Source: Rhodocyclaceae bacterium UBA1310
GTDB lineage: Bacteria > Pseudomonadota > Gammaproteobacteria > Burkholderiales > Rhodocyclaceae
Length of the DNA: 64,000 bases
Reading direction: 5' to 3'
Assembly: GCA_002307175.1 (NCBI GenBank)
Contig: DBTS01000098.1
Coordinates: 13,023 to 77,022 of the forward strand
Position 1 is the first letter of the stretch. Each line of letters starts with the position of its first letter. The translations under genes and the position numbers were made by a program. Below, one piece after another: positions 7,797-16,380 of this stretch. A model generated the notes under the pieces. The model ran no database searches. It saw nothing but the letters and a program-made list of their open reading frames with translations, and was not told the origin of the DNA.

Positions 7797-9524
7797 TTAC
7801 AATTTTTCCACTGCCTCGCGGATCTTCTCCGGCTCGTCCAGGCGCAGCAGTTTGCCGACCTTGAGGGCCAGATCCGTGCTGTCCGAGCGCAGGATCTCCT
7901 GTTTCACCGAGAGGATCTGTGTGGGGTGCATCGAAAACTGCTGCAGGCCCATGCCCAGCAGCAGGCGCGTGAAGGTCTTGTCGCCGGCCATTTCACCGCA
8001 GACTGAAACCGGAACGCCCGCTTTGGCCCCCGTCTGGATGGTCTGTGCAATCAGGCGCAGAATGGCCGGGTGGAGCGGATCATACAGATGCGCCACGGCT
8101 TCGTCGGAGCGGTCGATGGCGAGGGTGTACTGGATCAGATCGTTGGTGCCGATCGACAGAAAATCCAGGCGCTTGACGAAGACCCCCAGGGCCAGCGCAG
8201 CGGCCGGAATTTCAACCATGCCGCCCACCTGGATGGTTTCGTCGAATTTGATTTTTTCCGCACGTAACTGGTTCTTGGCGTTTTCAATCGCGGCCAGTGC
8301 AGCGTCCACCTCGTGGGCGTGCGCGAGCATCGGGATCAGGATCTTCACCTTGCCGTGCAGTGAAGCCCGCAGCAGCGCACGCAGCTGCGTGAGGAACATC
8401 TGCGGTTCCGCCAGGCAATAGCGGATGGCACGCAGGCCCAGCGCAGGATTGGCTTCCTTGCGCGGCCCACCGATGGTTAGCGCCTTGTCCGCCCCGATAT
8501 CCAGGGTGCGAATGGTCACGGGCTTGCCGCCCATGGCCTTGGCCACCGAACGATAGGCTTCGTATTGCTCCTCTTCGTTGGGCAGTGTATCGCGGTTCAT
8601 GAAGAGGAATTCGGTGCGAAACAGACCGATTCCATCTGCATAAACGTCCTTGACGCCCGGCACATCCCTTGGCAATTCGATATTTGCCTGGAGTGAGATC
8701 TCGAGGCCGTCGAGCGTCGCCGCACGGTTAGCCTTCAGGCGTTTGAGCTTGTTGCGCTCCAGATCGAAGGAGCTGCGGCGCAAGCGGTACTCTTCGAGTA
8801 CGCGCTCGTCGGGATCGATGATGGCGACCCCGCGGGTGCCGTCGATGATGATGATATCATCGTCGCGCGCGATATGGCGGATATGGCGCAGCCCGACGAC
8901 GGCCGGAATACCCAGCGAGCGCGCAACGATGGCGGTATGCGAGGTGGCGCCACCGACATCAGTGACGAAACCGGAAATCTGGTTGTCCTTGAAATGGATG
9001 GTGTCGGCCGGTGACAGGTCATGTGCCACCACGATTGTATCCATGTCCGGGTCTGTCTTGCCCCGGCGCGAAGCAACATGGCTTGGGTGCCCGAGCAGTG
9101 CCTTGAGCAGGCGCTCAACCACCTGGATGACGTCGGCCTTGCGCTCGCGCAGATAGGGGTCGTCGATATTGTCAAAATCATCGACGATGGATTCCATCTG
9201 CTGCACCAGAGCCCATTCCGCGTTGCAGCGGCGTTCGCGAATCAGGCTGGAGGCATTGGAGACGAGCATCGGATCGTCGAGCAGCATCGTGTGCAGGTCG
9301 ACGAAGGCCGAAACTTCAGATTGGGCCGCAGTCGGCGCCTCCTTGAGCGCCCGCAGCTCGAAGCGGACCTTGGCGGCAGCATCTTCCAGACGCGAAATTT
9401 CAGAATCCACATGGCGCGGCGCGATCAGCAGGTGGCCCACCTCAAGCAGGGCGTGTGAGACCAGATGGGCCCTGCCGATAGCAATTCCCTGGGAAACCGG
9501 CAGTCCGTGGATAACGAAGGGCAT
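7797..9524 (-). CDS. ptsI: PTS enzyme I (phosphoenolpyruvate-protein phosphotransferase)
   Basis: A 575-residue enzyme I that takes phosphate from phosphoenolpyruvate and passes it to HPr. The phospho-histidine motif GGATSHTAIVAR lies near residue 190, the PEP-binding segment GIGLFRTEFLFM near 295, and the C-terminal signature DFLSIGTNDLIQYT and the catalytic Cys region VSVCGEMAG are present. A GTG at 9563 would add 13 residues overlapping ptsH, but the ATG at 9524 starts at MPFVIHGLPVSQG, where the family usually begins, with GGAG upstream. It is last in the EIIA-HPr-EI group. No sugar permease is encoded nearby, so the phosphorelay is probably regulatory. Confidence 0.94.
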   Translation of the reverse strand: MPFVIHGLPVSQGIAIGRAHLVSHALLEVGHLLIAPRHVDSEISRLEDAAAKVRFELRALKEAPTAAQSEVSAFVDLHTMLLDDPMLVSNASSLIRERRCNAEWALVQQMESIVDDFDNIDDPYLRERKADVIQVVERLLKALLGHPSHVASRRGKTDPDMDTIVVAHDLSPADTIHFKDNQISGFVTDVGGATSHTAIVARSLGIPAVVGLRHIRHIARDDDIIIIDGTRGVAIIDPDERVLEEYRLRRSSFDLERNKLKRLKANRAATLDGLEISLQANIELPRDVPGVKDVYADGIGLFRTEFLFMNRDTLPNEEEQYEAYRSVAKAMGGKPVTIRTLDIGADKALTIGGPRKEANPALGLRAIRYCLAEPQMFLTQLRALLRASLHGKVKILIPMLAHAHEVDAALAAIENAKNQLRAEKIKFDETIQVGGMVEIPAAALALGVFVKRLDFLSIGTNDLIQYTLAIDRSDEAVAHLYDPLHPAILRLIAQTIQTGAKAGVPVSVCGEMAGDKTFTRLLLGMGLQQFSMHPTQILSVKQEILRSDSTDLALKVGKLLRLDEPEKIREAVEKL

Positions 9525-9549
9525 GGCTGGATATGGCTCCGCTGTTGGA

Positions 9550-9819
9550 TTATTCGCGTTCACCGAAACGGCTGGCGATCAGCTCGATAATCGCCTGCAG
9601 CGCCGGTTCGGCATCTTCGCCTTCTGTTTCGACGACAAGTTTTGTACCTTGAGATGCAGCCAGCATCATGACGCCCATAATGCTTTTTGCATTGACGCGG
9701 CGGCCGTCACGTTCGAGCCACACGTCGCAATGGTACTGCGTGGCCAACTGGGTCAGTTTCGCCGACGGACGGGCGTGCAAACCCAGCCGGTTGGAAATCT
9801 CGGTCATTGCGCGGGGCAT
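9550..9819 (-). CDS. ptsH: PTS phosphocarrier protein HPr
   Basis: An 89-residue HPr. His in LGLHARPSAKL is the enzyme I phosphorylation site, and the Ser of NAKSIMGVMML corresponds to the regulatory Ser46 that HPr kinase targets in many betaproteobacteria, suggesting that an hprK gene exists elsewhere. The ATG follows directly on the TGA of the EIIA gene (TGA-ATG), indicating translational coupling. It carries phosphate from EI to the EIIA protein encoded immediately upstream. Confidence 0.95.
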   Translation of the reverse strand: MPRAMTEISNRLGLHARPSAKLTQLATQYHCDVWLERDGRRVNAKSIMGVMMLAASQGTKLVVETEGEDAEPALQAIIELIASRFGERE

Positions 9820-10215
9820 TCAGATACCTCCTTTAATATGCAGTACGCCATCGCAGCCACCAGAAATGGCTTTGGTCACTAAAGTTTGAATATCGCTCTT
9901 TTCCCGGTAGGTCAAGACGCGAAGCAGCATCGGGACATTTATCCCGGCAACGCCTTCGACATGTCCCGGCTCCAGGAGTTTCATTGCGATATTGGCGGGT
10001 GTGGCGCCATAGATATCTGTCAGTACCAATACCCCGTCACCCGAGTCGATGCCATTGAGCAGGCGACGCGCTTCGGTAAGGACTTCACGCGGATCATCCT
10101 GTTCGGCCACGCCAAGTTGGGTAACGTATGAGGGCCGCTTGTTGATGACATGGCAAACGCACTGGATCAAAGATTCTCCCAGGGTGCCATGCGTGATGAT
10201 GAGAATTCCGATCAT
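9820..10215 (-). CDS. PTS EIIA component, mannose/sorbose family
   Basis: A 131-residue stand-alone EIIA(Man)-type protein. The phosphorylation site is His9 in LIITHGTLGESL, and the fold signature VLVLTDIYGATPANIA is present. Sugar-transporting members are normally fused to or encoded with EIIB, EIIC and EIID; none is present in the window. Betaproteobacteria commonly keep this EIIA with HPr and EI as a phosphorylation relay controlling other processes, and the gene order after gshB is typical. It is first of three tightly linked genes; apbE ends 25 bases upstream. Confidence 0.9.
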   Translation of the reverse strand: MIGILIITHGTLGESLIQCVCHVINKRPSYVTQLGVAEQDDPREVLTEARRLLNGIDSGDGVLVLTDIYGATPANIAMKLLEPGHVEGVAGINVPMLLRVLTYREKSDIQTLVTKAISGGCDGVLHIKGGI

Positions 10216-10240
10216 TAACGACGTCCTGCGTAGTCCCGCT

Positions 10241-11302
10241 TTACTGTACCACTTCGTCCGGCTTCTCGCCCTCAGCCCAGCGTAAACGTGCCCGCATGTC
10301 CGCAGTCACGGCAATCCTGCCTTTGGCGTCCACGCGCATGACGTGGGCGATATTGAAGCGGCGGGCCATTTCGCGCCAGTTCCCGGGGGACAGAAAGATC
10401 GGTTTGCTGGCCGCATCCGAGAGCATGCCGGCGTTGGGGCGCGGCGTCACCAGGATTGTGACTGCCTGCGTGTGCTGTGCGGGGGCCCCGGTGCGTGGGT
10501 CAATCAGATGGCAGTAGCGCAGGCCGTTGATTTCAAAGAAACGCTGGTAGTCGCCAGAGGTGCCGATTGCCTCGCCATCATACAAGGCCAGTGTGGCGAT
10601 GGCGCCGCTCTTGCGCGGATGCTGGATGCCGACAGTCCAGGGCTGTTTGCCCTTGCTACCAAGTGCCATGATGTTGCCGCCAATGTTGATCAGGGCGTTG
10701 TGAATGCCGTGTTGGTGCAGGATGTCAGTTGCGCGGTCAAGCGCCCAGCCCTTGGCGATGCCGCCCAGGTCCAGGGCGACTGCCGGGTTGTTGCTGCTGA
10801 TACGGGTGCCATCAATCTTCAGGTCGCTCATGCGCGGGTTGGCCTTTACCAGCCTTGCCACGGCCTGCGGATCAGGCAGGCGCGGTGTGAAGGTGTCGGT
10901 ATGGAAGCCCCAAAGTTCGATCAGTTGGCCAACAGCAGGATCGAACAGCTCATCTCCCCGCTCGGCAAAGGTCTGGGCATCTTTGACCAGTCCGGCCATT
11001 TCGGCATCGACTGTCACGGTTTTCCCGGCGGCCAGCCCTTTGTTCAGGTCGGTCAGTGGCGAGGGTTGCCAGGCGTGGTAGGTACGATGCAGGCGATCAA
11101 ACTCGCGCAGCACGGCATTGATGGCATCACGTGCCTGTGCTTCGGGAACCCCTTCAGTCACAACTTCAACGCGGGTGCCGAAGACAAAGGATTCCTGGTG
11201 CACCAGCGGTCCGTCTCCGCATGCGCCAAGCAGGCAACACGCGCAAAAAGCGAACAGCCATGGGATCAGGTGGAAGCGGAGGCGGGATATACGATGCAGC
11301 AT
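10241..11302 (-). CDS. apbE: FAD:protein FMN transferase (ApbE lipoprotein)
   Basis: A 353-residue exported ApbE. The N-terminus has a lipobox, LLGAC, so it is probably lipid-anchored at residue about 28. Family motifs are seen: FDRLHRTYHAW near 68, VALDLGGIAKGWALD near 178, NALINIGGNI near 202 and AIGTSGDYQRFF near 248. ApbE cleaves FAD and attaches FMN through a phosphoester to Ser/Thr of flavoproteins such as NqrB/NqrC or RnfD/RnfG in the periplasm. No target protein is encoded in this window. It lies between the M48 protease and the EIIA gene, all on one strand. Confidence 0.93.
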   Translation of the reverse strand: MLHRISRLRFHLIPWLFAFCACCLLGACGDGPLVHQESFVFGTRVEVVTEGVPEAQARDAINAVLREFDRLHRTYHAWQPSPLTDLNKGLAAGKTVTVDAEMAGLVKDAQTFAERGDELFDPAVGQLIELWGFHTDTFTPRLPDPQAVARLVKANPRMSDLKIDGTRISSNNPAVALDLGGIAKGWALDRATDILHQHGIHNALINIGGNIMALGSKGKQPWTVGIQHPRKSGAIATLALYDGEAIGTSGDYQRFFEINGLRYCHLIDPRTGAPAQHTQAVTILVTPRPNAGMLSDAASKPIFLSPGNWREMARRFNIAHVMRVDAKGRIAVTADMRARLRWAEGEKPDEVVQ

Positions 11303-11332
11303 GCCTGAATGATACGGCAGCTGTGTGGGGAT

Positions 11333-12217
11333 TTACCGAAAATTCTGCAACATGTTTATGCGTTCGGCGAAATACTGGCGATGCGAAGTGGTGCCCGAAT
11401 TGCTGGCTGATTCGAGGGGGCGTTGTCCATGTTCGATGGCATGGATCAATACACTGGTCGGGATGTGATTGGCCTGCAGCATTGACGCAGCGTACCGGTC
11501 CGCTTCCTCAACATACTGGAGACTAAAATCGGCCTCGCGCAGGCCGACAGTCAGCGCCCGGATGCTCGCATCGCTACTGCCAATGAAGGCTGCCCAGGCA
11601 AGGCGGGGCAACTCGTGTTCAATAGCATTGCGCAGGGCATGGTAGTGGTACAGGTGCCCAAGTTCATGGCACAGCAGGGCAAGCTGCTCATTACGCTCCG
11701 GGACGTTGCGCAGGAAATCATCGGTCACAATGATTTCTCCCCCCGGCAGCGAAAGCAGCGTGGCGCCAGCCCAACGGCTGTCGCGGAACAACAGGCGGTA
11801 GGGTGGGGCACCTTCCGGTGCGGGATTCAGGGCGGCGAAACGTTCGCGCAGATCATCCTGGCGACTCAGGGGAACGGTGGAGGGAAGCAGTATCTTGCCA
11901 TCGAGTTCGCTGAGTATCTGTTCCGAGCTGGTGCGAACCCAGCTCGCCGGCAAGCCGTTGGCCAGTGATTCGGCAAGCACCGGGGCCATCAGGTGGAAGG
12001 TCGTACTGAGCGCCGCGAGAGCGGCTAGCAGAAGCAGCAGAATGTTGATGCGGTTGCGGTGTAGCCAGCCTGAGTTTCCAAAGCTCCGCGCAGCGGCAGT
12101 CAGCCTGTCGCTATCAATGGGTTCTCCCGTATCCGGATGTTGGCCAGCGCTGGGCACCAAAGAAGTCAGCAAGGCGCCGGGGGAGGCATGGCGGGAAGAG
12201 GAATAAAACATTGGCAT
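11333..12217 (-). CDS. M48-family zinc metalloprotease, membrane-anchored
   Basis: A peptidase of about 294 residues. A transmembrane helix (about 58-80) follows a polar N-terminus, so the catalytic domain is probably periplasmic. The zinc motif is HELGH in LLCHELGHLYHYHA, and the third ligand is probably Glu in VEEADRYAASML. This matches the Htpx/Oma1/BepA superfamily, whose characterised envelope members degrade misfolded or surplus membrane-associated proteins. The substrate here is unknown. A GTG at 12226 could also start the protein; I prefer the ATG at 12217. It is the first gene after the gshB terminator, with apbE 30 bases downstream. Confidence 0.85.
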   Translation of the reverse strand: MPMFYSSSRHASPGALLTSLVPSAGQHPDTGEPIDSDRLTAAARSFGNSGWLHRNRINILLLLLAALAALSTTFHLMAPVLAESLANGLPASWVRTSSEQILSELDGKILLPSTVPLSRQDDLRERFAALNPAPEGAPPYRLLFRDSRWAGATLLSLPGGEIIVTDDFLRNVPERNEQLALLCHELGHLYHYHALRNAIEHELPRLAWAAFIGSSDASIRALTVGLREADFSLQYVEEADRYAASMLQANHIPTSVLIHAIEHGQRPLESASNSGTTSHRQYFAERINMLQNFR

Positions 12218-12310
12218 ACCAAACACAAACCCCGGAAAAGTCTCCGGCTGATAGTCTGATTATGTGTGGTGGTGTGCGGTGGAAGGCTGAAGCGCCCGTA
12301 GGTCTGTAGA

Positions 12311-12358
12311 GAAAAAAGGGTAGCGAGGTTCCGTCTGTGCGCCAGACAGAGGCCTCGC
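12311..12358 (-). terminator. Terminator downstream of gshA-gshB
   Basis: On the minus strand GCGAGG...CCTCGC encloses an inner GTCTG/CAGAC stem, and the hairpin is followed by ACCC and six T. It fits a rho-independent terminator for the glutathione operon, and it isolates the M48 gene. Confidence 0.7.
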
Positions 12359-12386
12359 AATCATGCGCAGGTCACAGGGGTATTGA

Positions 12387-12424
12387 TGCTGCACTGCCGC
12401 AGTGAAATGTGCGGCAGTGCAGCA
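12387..12424. repeat. Perfect 15-bp inverted repeat
   Basis: TGCTGCACTGCCGCA and TGCGGCAGTGCAGCA flank an 8-base loop between gshB and its terminator. There is no T-tract on either side, so it is not a classic terminator. It could be a processing or mRNA-stabilising hairpin in the gshB 3' region, or a protein-binding palindrome. Confidence 0.75.
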
Positions 12425-12529
12425 CGTACCTGAAAACTGTTCATGATCCTGGTGCGCGGCCGTGATCAGTGCTCATGTGCGGTTCCTCGTATTGCTGACA
12501 GTCTCTCGCTACAGATCCTGAACAGCCTC

Positions 12530-13468
12530 TTACAGGCTTTCCAGTGCGAGGATCACCTGTTCGGGGATGTCGTATTGGGCCTGATGCGCAATCTCCACCA
12601 TGCAGGTAGGGCTGGTGACATTGATCTCGGTGAGGTGCCCACCGATCATGTCCAGGCCAACGATGAGCAGGCCGCGCTGCCACAGGATCGGTGCCAGGGT
12701 TTCGGCGATTTCACGTTCCCGTGCGGTCAGTGGCATGGCTACGCCGGTGCCGCCAGCCGCCAGATTGCCGCGGGTTTCACCGGATTTCGGAATCCGCGCC
12801 AGGCACCAGGGCATCACCTTGCCGGCGACGAGGAGAACGCGCTTGTCACCTTCGCTGATGGCTGGCAGATAACGTTGCGCCATGATCGTGCGCTGACCGT
12901 TATCGCCCACGGCCTCAATGATGGCGTTGCGGTTCGGGTCATTGTGGCGGACGCGGAAGATGCCGCTGCCGCCCATCCCGTCAAGCGGCTTGAGGATCAC
13001 GTCGCCAAGCTCGTCGATGAATGCCTGGATGCTTGTCGTGTCCCGCGCAATCAGGGTGGTCGGCGTGAATTGCGGAAACTCTGCAATCGAAACCTTTTCC
13101 GAATGATCCCGGATGGCCTGCGGATTGTTGAAGACGTGCGCACCCTGCAAAGCCGCGCGTTCAAGCATCCAGGTGGCGGTGACGTACTCGGCATCGAAAG
13201 GCGGGTCCTGGCGCATCAGGATAGCGTCGAACGCTGTCAGTGGCCGGGTCACCGCGCTGCCATTCACCGTGTACCAGCTCGCATCATCGTCGCTGACCGC
13301 CAGCGGGGTGCTCAGGGCGCTTACCACGCCATCCCGGATGAGCAGATGCTGGCGCATGATGGCGAAAATTTCGTGCCCGCGCTTCTGACCTGCGCGCATC
13401 ATGGCGACACTGGAGTCCTTGTAGGGCTTGAGCTTGTCGAGCGGGTCAACAATGAATGCTATCTTCAT
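12530..13468 (-). CDS. gshB: Glutathione synthetase
   Basis: A 312-residue ATP-grasp ligase that joins glycine to gamma-glutamylcysteine. The N-terminal domain begins MKIAFIVDPLDKLKPYKDSS, close to the E. coli enzyme, and the ATP-grasp parts include DVILKPLDGMGGSGIFRV (glycine-rich loop), RGNLAAGGTG and the metal-binding end GLDMIGGHLTEINVTSPT. The length matches the family (about 315). Its ATG overlaps the gshA TGA by four bases, so the pathway's two enzymes are translationally coupled. A terminator is at 12311. Confidence 0.96.
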   Translation of the reverse strand: MKIAFIVDPLDKLKPYKDSSVAMMRAGQKRGHEIFAIMRQHLLIRDGVVSALSTPLAVSDDDASWYTVNGSAVTRPLTAFDAILMRQDPPFDAEYVTATWMLERAALQGAHVFNNPQAIRDHSEKVSIAEFPQFTPTTLIARDTTSIQAFIDELGDVILKPLDGMGGSGIFRVRHNDPNRNAIIEAVGDNGQRTIMAQRYLPAISEGDKRVLLVAGKVMPWCLARIPKSGETRGNLAAGGTGVAMPLTAREREIAETLAPILWQRGLLIVGLDMIGGHLTEINVTSPTCMVEIAHQAQYDIPEQVILALESL

Positions 13469-14757
13469 GCCTCAACCTCTTCCGCAGGCGCGGTCTGTTC
13501 GATTTCCAGTGAGGCTGCCAGCAGGGCCAGCCGCGCAATCACGCCGTAGGCGTAGAAACGGTTGGGTGCTGCATCGACAGCCTTCTTGCAGTCCGGCACG
13601 TTGCAACAGGCTTCAAATGCCAGCGGCTCGAAGTGCATGCCTGGGGCATTGAGATTTTCATCGCGGCCTCGATCCTTGTGGACACGATAGAAGCCACCGA
13701 TCACATAATGGTCCATCATGTAGACCACTGGTTCGGCCACGCCACCATTCACGGTTTCAAGGGTATGCACGCCTTCCTGGATGATCACTTCGGAGACCTG
13801 CAGGCCCTCCTTGACCACACTCATCTTGTTGCGCTGGCGCCGGTTCAGGCCGATCACCTCACTGGCGTCGCGTACCGTCATCACGCCCATGCCGTAGGTG
13901 CCGGCATCGGCCTTGACCACCACGAACGGCGTCTCCTCAATGCCGTACTCGGCGTATTTGGCGCGGATCTTGGTGAGCAGGCTGTCGACTTCGGCTGCCA
14001 GGCGCTCTTCACCGGTACGCTCGTGGAAGTCGATTTCTCCGCAACGGCCGAAATAGGGGTTGACCAGCCAGGGGTCGATGCCGAGCAGATGGCCAAAATC
14101 GTTCGCCACCTGATCATAGGCGGCAAAGTGTGTCGATTTGCGGCGCGTGGCCCAGCCAGCGTGGATCGGTGGCAGCAGCCACTGTTCGTCAAGACCTTGC
14201 AGGATGGCGGGAGCGCCAGCCGAGAGGTCATTGTTGAGCAATACCGTACAGGGATCGAAATCCTTCAGGCCAAGGCGGTTGCCGCTGCGTACCAGGGGCT
14301 CAAGCAGCAGTTCGCTGCCGTCGGGCAGGCTGAGCGGTGTCGGTGCGGTGACATCGGCCAGGAGCGAGCCGATACGCACTTCCAGTCCGGCCAGGCGCAG
14401 AATCTCCGCCAGGCGTGCCACGTTCTGCAGGTAATACTGGTTGCGTGTATGGTTTTCCGGCACCAGCAGCAGGCGCTTGGCGTTCGGGCAGATGCGTTCG
14501 ACTGCAGCGTGGGCTGCCTGAACACACAGCGGCATCACGTCAGCACTCAGATTGTTGAAGCCGCCCGGGAACAGGTTCATGTCTACCGGTGCGAGCTTGA
14601 AGCCGCTGTTGCGCAGATCAACCGAGCCATAAAAGGGGGGCACATGTTCCAGCCACTCGCTGCGGAACCACTGTTCGATGCGCGTGGCGTTGTCGAGCAG
14701 GCCACGTTCGAGGTCCAGCAGGGGGCCGGAGAGGGCTGTTTTGAGATGGGGCACCAT
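13465..14757 (-). CDS. gshA: Glutamate-cysteine ligase
   Basis: A 430-residue enzyme of the proteobacterial gamma-glutamylcysteine synthetase family first described from Acidithiobacillus, unrelated in sequence to E. coli GshA. Visible family segments are PVDMNLFPGGFNNLS near residue 55, VPENHTRNQYYLQNVARL near 90 and FVVVKADAGTYGMGVMTV near 280. The open frame extends 35 codons upstream, but the ATG at 14757 (MVPHLKTALS) fits the family start. It makes gamma-glutamylcysteine for gshB, which it overlaps. The leader on the minus strand has a hairpin (CCAAACC/GGTTTGG, 14798-14832) of unknown meaning. Confidence 0.92.
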   Translation of the reverse strand: MVPHLKTALSGPLLDLERGLLDNATRIEQWFRSEWLEHVPPFYGSVDLRNSGFKLAPVDMNLFPGGFNNLSADVMPLCVQAAHAAVERICPNAKRLLLVPENHTRNQYYLQNVARLAEILRLAGLEVRIGSLLADVTAPTPLSLPDGSELLLEPLVRSGNRLGLKDFDPCTVLLNNDLSAGAPAILQGLDEQWLLPPIHAGWATRRKSTHFAAYDQVANDFGHLLGIDPWLVNPYFGRCGEIDFHERTGEERLAAEVDSLLTKIRAKYAEYGIEETPFVVVKADAGTYGMGVMTVRDASEVIGLNRRQRNKMSVVKEGLQVSEVIIQEGVHTLETVNGGVAEPVVYMMDHYVIGGFYRVHKDRGRDENLNAPGMHFEPLAFEACCNVPDCKKAVDAAPNRFYAYGVIARLALLAASLEIEQTAPAEEVEA

Positions 14758-15245
14758 GGCAGTCTTTCTCTTTATTTTGGGGACGCCCGATAGTACTCCA
14801 AACCGCCTGAATTGATCTTGAGGGTGGTTTGGAGGCTGTCGCAGGCAGGCGTCGGTAGGCAAAGCGGAATTTCGCGCAGCACTTGCGGTGTGCTGCCGAA
14901 GCTGTTTGGATGCGTAAAGCAGGCAGTGGTTCCGGATTGATCAAGCGTAGCGCAAGAACCCCGATTACGCGCTACGCACGCGCGACCATACATATACAGA
15001 CAGACAGGCGCCTGTGGTGGCGGGCTTCGGGGCAGCAAGACAGGTATAGGCGAAAAAATGCAGGGAATCGCGTAAAATTAGCGGGGATATGGGAGCAAAT
15101 CGGCAGGATTCCAATTTCCCCTGGCCGGTCATGCATGTTTGCGCAGAGTATTCTGTGCGACATTTCCTTCAACGAAGCAACCCGTCGGGCTGACGGTCGC
15201 TGGTTTTGCAGCGACCTGGGCAGGCGACGTGCGAGATTCAATTCA
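14758..15245. other. 488-bp divergent intergenic region gshA/ribBX
   Basis: This holds the divergent promoters of gshA and ribBX. Visible structures are a CCAAACC/GGTTTGG hairpin (14798-14832), a GTAGCGC/GCGCTAC hairpin (about 14947-14976) and a TAAAAT box near 15074 that could be a -10 element for ribBX. The conserved core of the FMN (RFN) riboswitch was looked for ahead of ribBX and not found. Confidence 0.5.
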
Positions 15246-16364
15246 ATGACCCAGAATAATCCTCCAAGCGTTCTCTCGCCCATTCGCGACATTGTTGAAG
15301 ATATCCGTGCTGGTCGCATGGTTATTCTGATTGACGATGAAGATCGCGAAAACGAAGGCGATATCGTAATCGCCGCCCAGCACATCACGCCGGAAGCGAT
15401 CAACTTCATGGCCAAGCATGCGCGCGGACTGATCTGTCTGACCCTGACCGAAGAACGCTGCCGGCAACTGGGCCTGAACCCCATGGCGCGCGATAACCGC
15501 AGCCAGTTCTCAACGGCGTTCACGGTTTCAATCGAAGCTGCCGAGGGCGTGACAACCGGTATTTCCGCCGCGGACCGGGCCCACACGGTACAGACCGCGA
15601 TCGCCAAGCACGCCCGCCCTGCCGATATCGTGCAGCCTGGGCATGTGTTTCCGATCATGGCGCGTCCGGGCGGTGTGCTTGTGCGTGCCGGGCATACCGA
15701 AGCCGGCTGCGATCTGGGACGTCTTGCCGGTCTGGAGCCGGCAGCCGTGATCTGTGAGATCATGAACGAAGATGGCAGCATGGCACGCCTGCCCGATCTG
15801 GTGCCGTTTGCACAGCAGCATGGTTTGAAGATCGGGGCGATCCGTGATTTGATCCACTACCGCTCAGCCGTGGAAAAACTCGTCGAACGTGTGGCTGACA
15901 AGGCCGTGCAGACCGCACATGGAGAATTCCGGCTGGCGGCATTTGCCGATCAGGCTTCGGGAGACATCCATCTGGTCATGTACAAGGGCGAGATCAAGCC
16001 CGATGTCGAGACCCTGGTGCGCGTGCATGAACCTGTCTCCGTGCTGGACTTTCTGGATCCGGCAGGCAGCCGCCACACGTTTACGATTGATGATGCACTT
16101 GCGCGCATTGCCCAGCATGGGCATGGCGTGCTGATCATGCTGCGGCGCCCCGAGACGGCGCATGAAATGCTCGTGGCGCTTGGCGCACAGGAAGAGGAAA
16201 AGAAACCGGCGGATCGCTGGGATCCACGTCTTTTTGGCATCGGCGCGCAGATCCTGCGCGATCTGGGCGTTGGCAAGATGCGGCTGCTGGCCCACGCCCG
16301 GCGCATCCCGAACATGACTGGTTTTGGCCTGGAAGTGACAGGCTATGAAGCACCGAACAACTGA
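15246..16364 (+). CDS. ribBX: 3,4-dihydroxy-2-butanone 4-phosphate synthase with degenerate RibA-like domain (RibBX type)
   Basis: A 372-residue two-domain protein. Residues about 1-205 are RibB, converting ribulose 5-phosphate to the four-carbon riboflavin precursor, with the acidic loop LIDDEDRENEGD, STAFTVSIEA and RAGHTEAGCDLGRLAG. The C-terminal domain (about 210-370) has the GTP cyclohydrolase II fold, for example LFGIGAQILRDLGVGKMRLL, but where RibA has the zinc motif GDVFGS.RCDCG it reads VHEPVSVLDFLDPAGSRH, with no cysteines. The domain should therefore lack GTP cyclohydrolase activity. The open frame extends far upstream, but the ATG at 15246 gives the family start. ribH follows 16 bases later. 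Confidence 0.92.
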   Translation: MTQNNPPSVLSPIRDIVEDIRAGRMVILIDDEDRENEGDIVIAAQHITPEAINFMAKHARGLICLTLTEERCRQLGLNPMARDNRSQFSTAFTVSIEAAEGVTTGISAADRAHTVQTAIAKHARPADIVQPGHVFPIMARPGGVLVRAGHTEAGCDLGRLAGLEPAAVICEIMNEDGSMARLPDLVPFAQQHGLKIGAIRDLIHYRSAVEKLVERVADKAVQTAHGEFRLAAFADQASGDIHLVMYKGEIKPDVETLVRVHEPVSVLDFLDPAGSRHTFTIDDALARIAQHGHGVLIMLRRPETAHEMLVALGAQEEEKKPADRWDPRLFGIGAQILRDLGVGKMRLLAHARRIPNMTGFGLEVTGYEAPNN

Positions 16365-16380
16365 ATCAGGAACTGACGAT

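Noticed and set aside
10343..11308. Open frame of 321 codons on the plus strand opposite apbE
   Set aside because: Antisense shadow of ApbE, with no recognisable motif.
12443..13549. Open frame of 368 codons on the plus strand opposite gshB
   Set aside because: Antisense to a full-length glutathione synthetase; His/Gln-rich composition typical of shadow frames.
13633..14793. Long open frame of 386 codons on the plus strand opposite gshA
   Set aside because: It is the antisense shadow of a clearly recognised gene; long antisense frames are expected in GC-rich DNA. No ribosome site or family match.
14758..15245. FMN riboswitch ahead of ribBX
   Set aside because: The conserved RFN core was not found; a GGCTTCGGGGCAG stretch near 15020 is only a superficial likeness.
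15246..16364. Bifunctional RibBA with GTP cyclohydrolase II activity
   Set aside because: The zinc-binding cysteines of RibA are missing, so I call the RibBX type instead.
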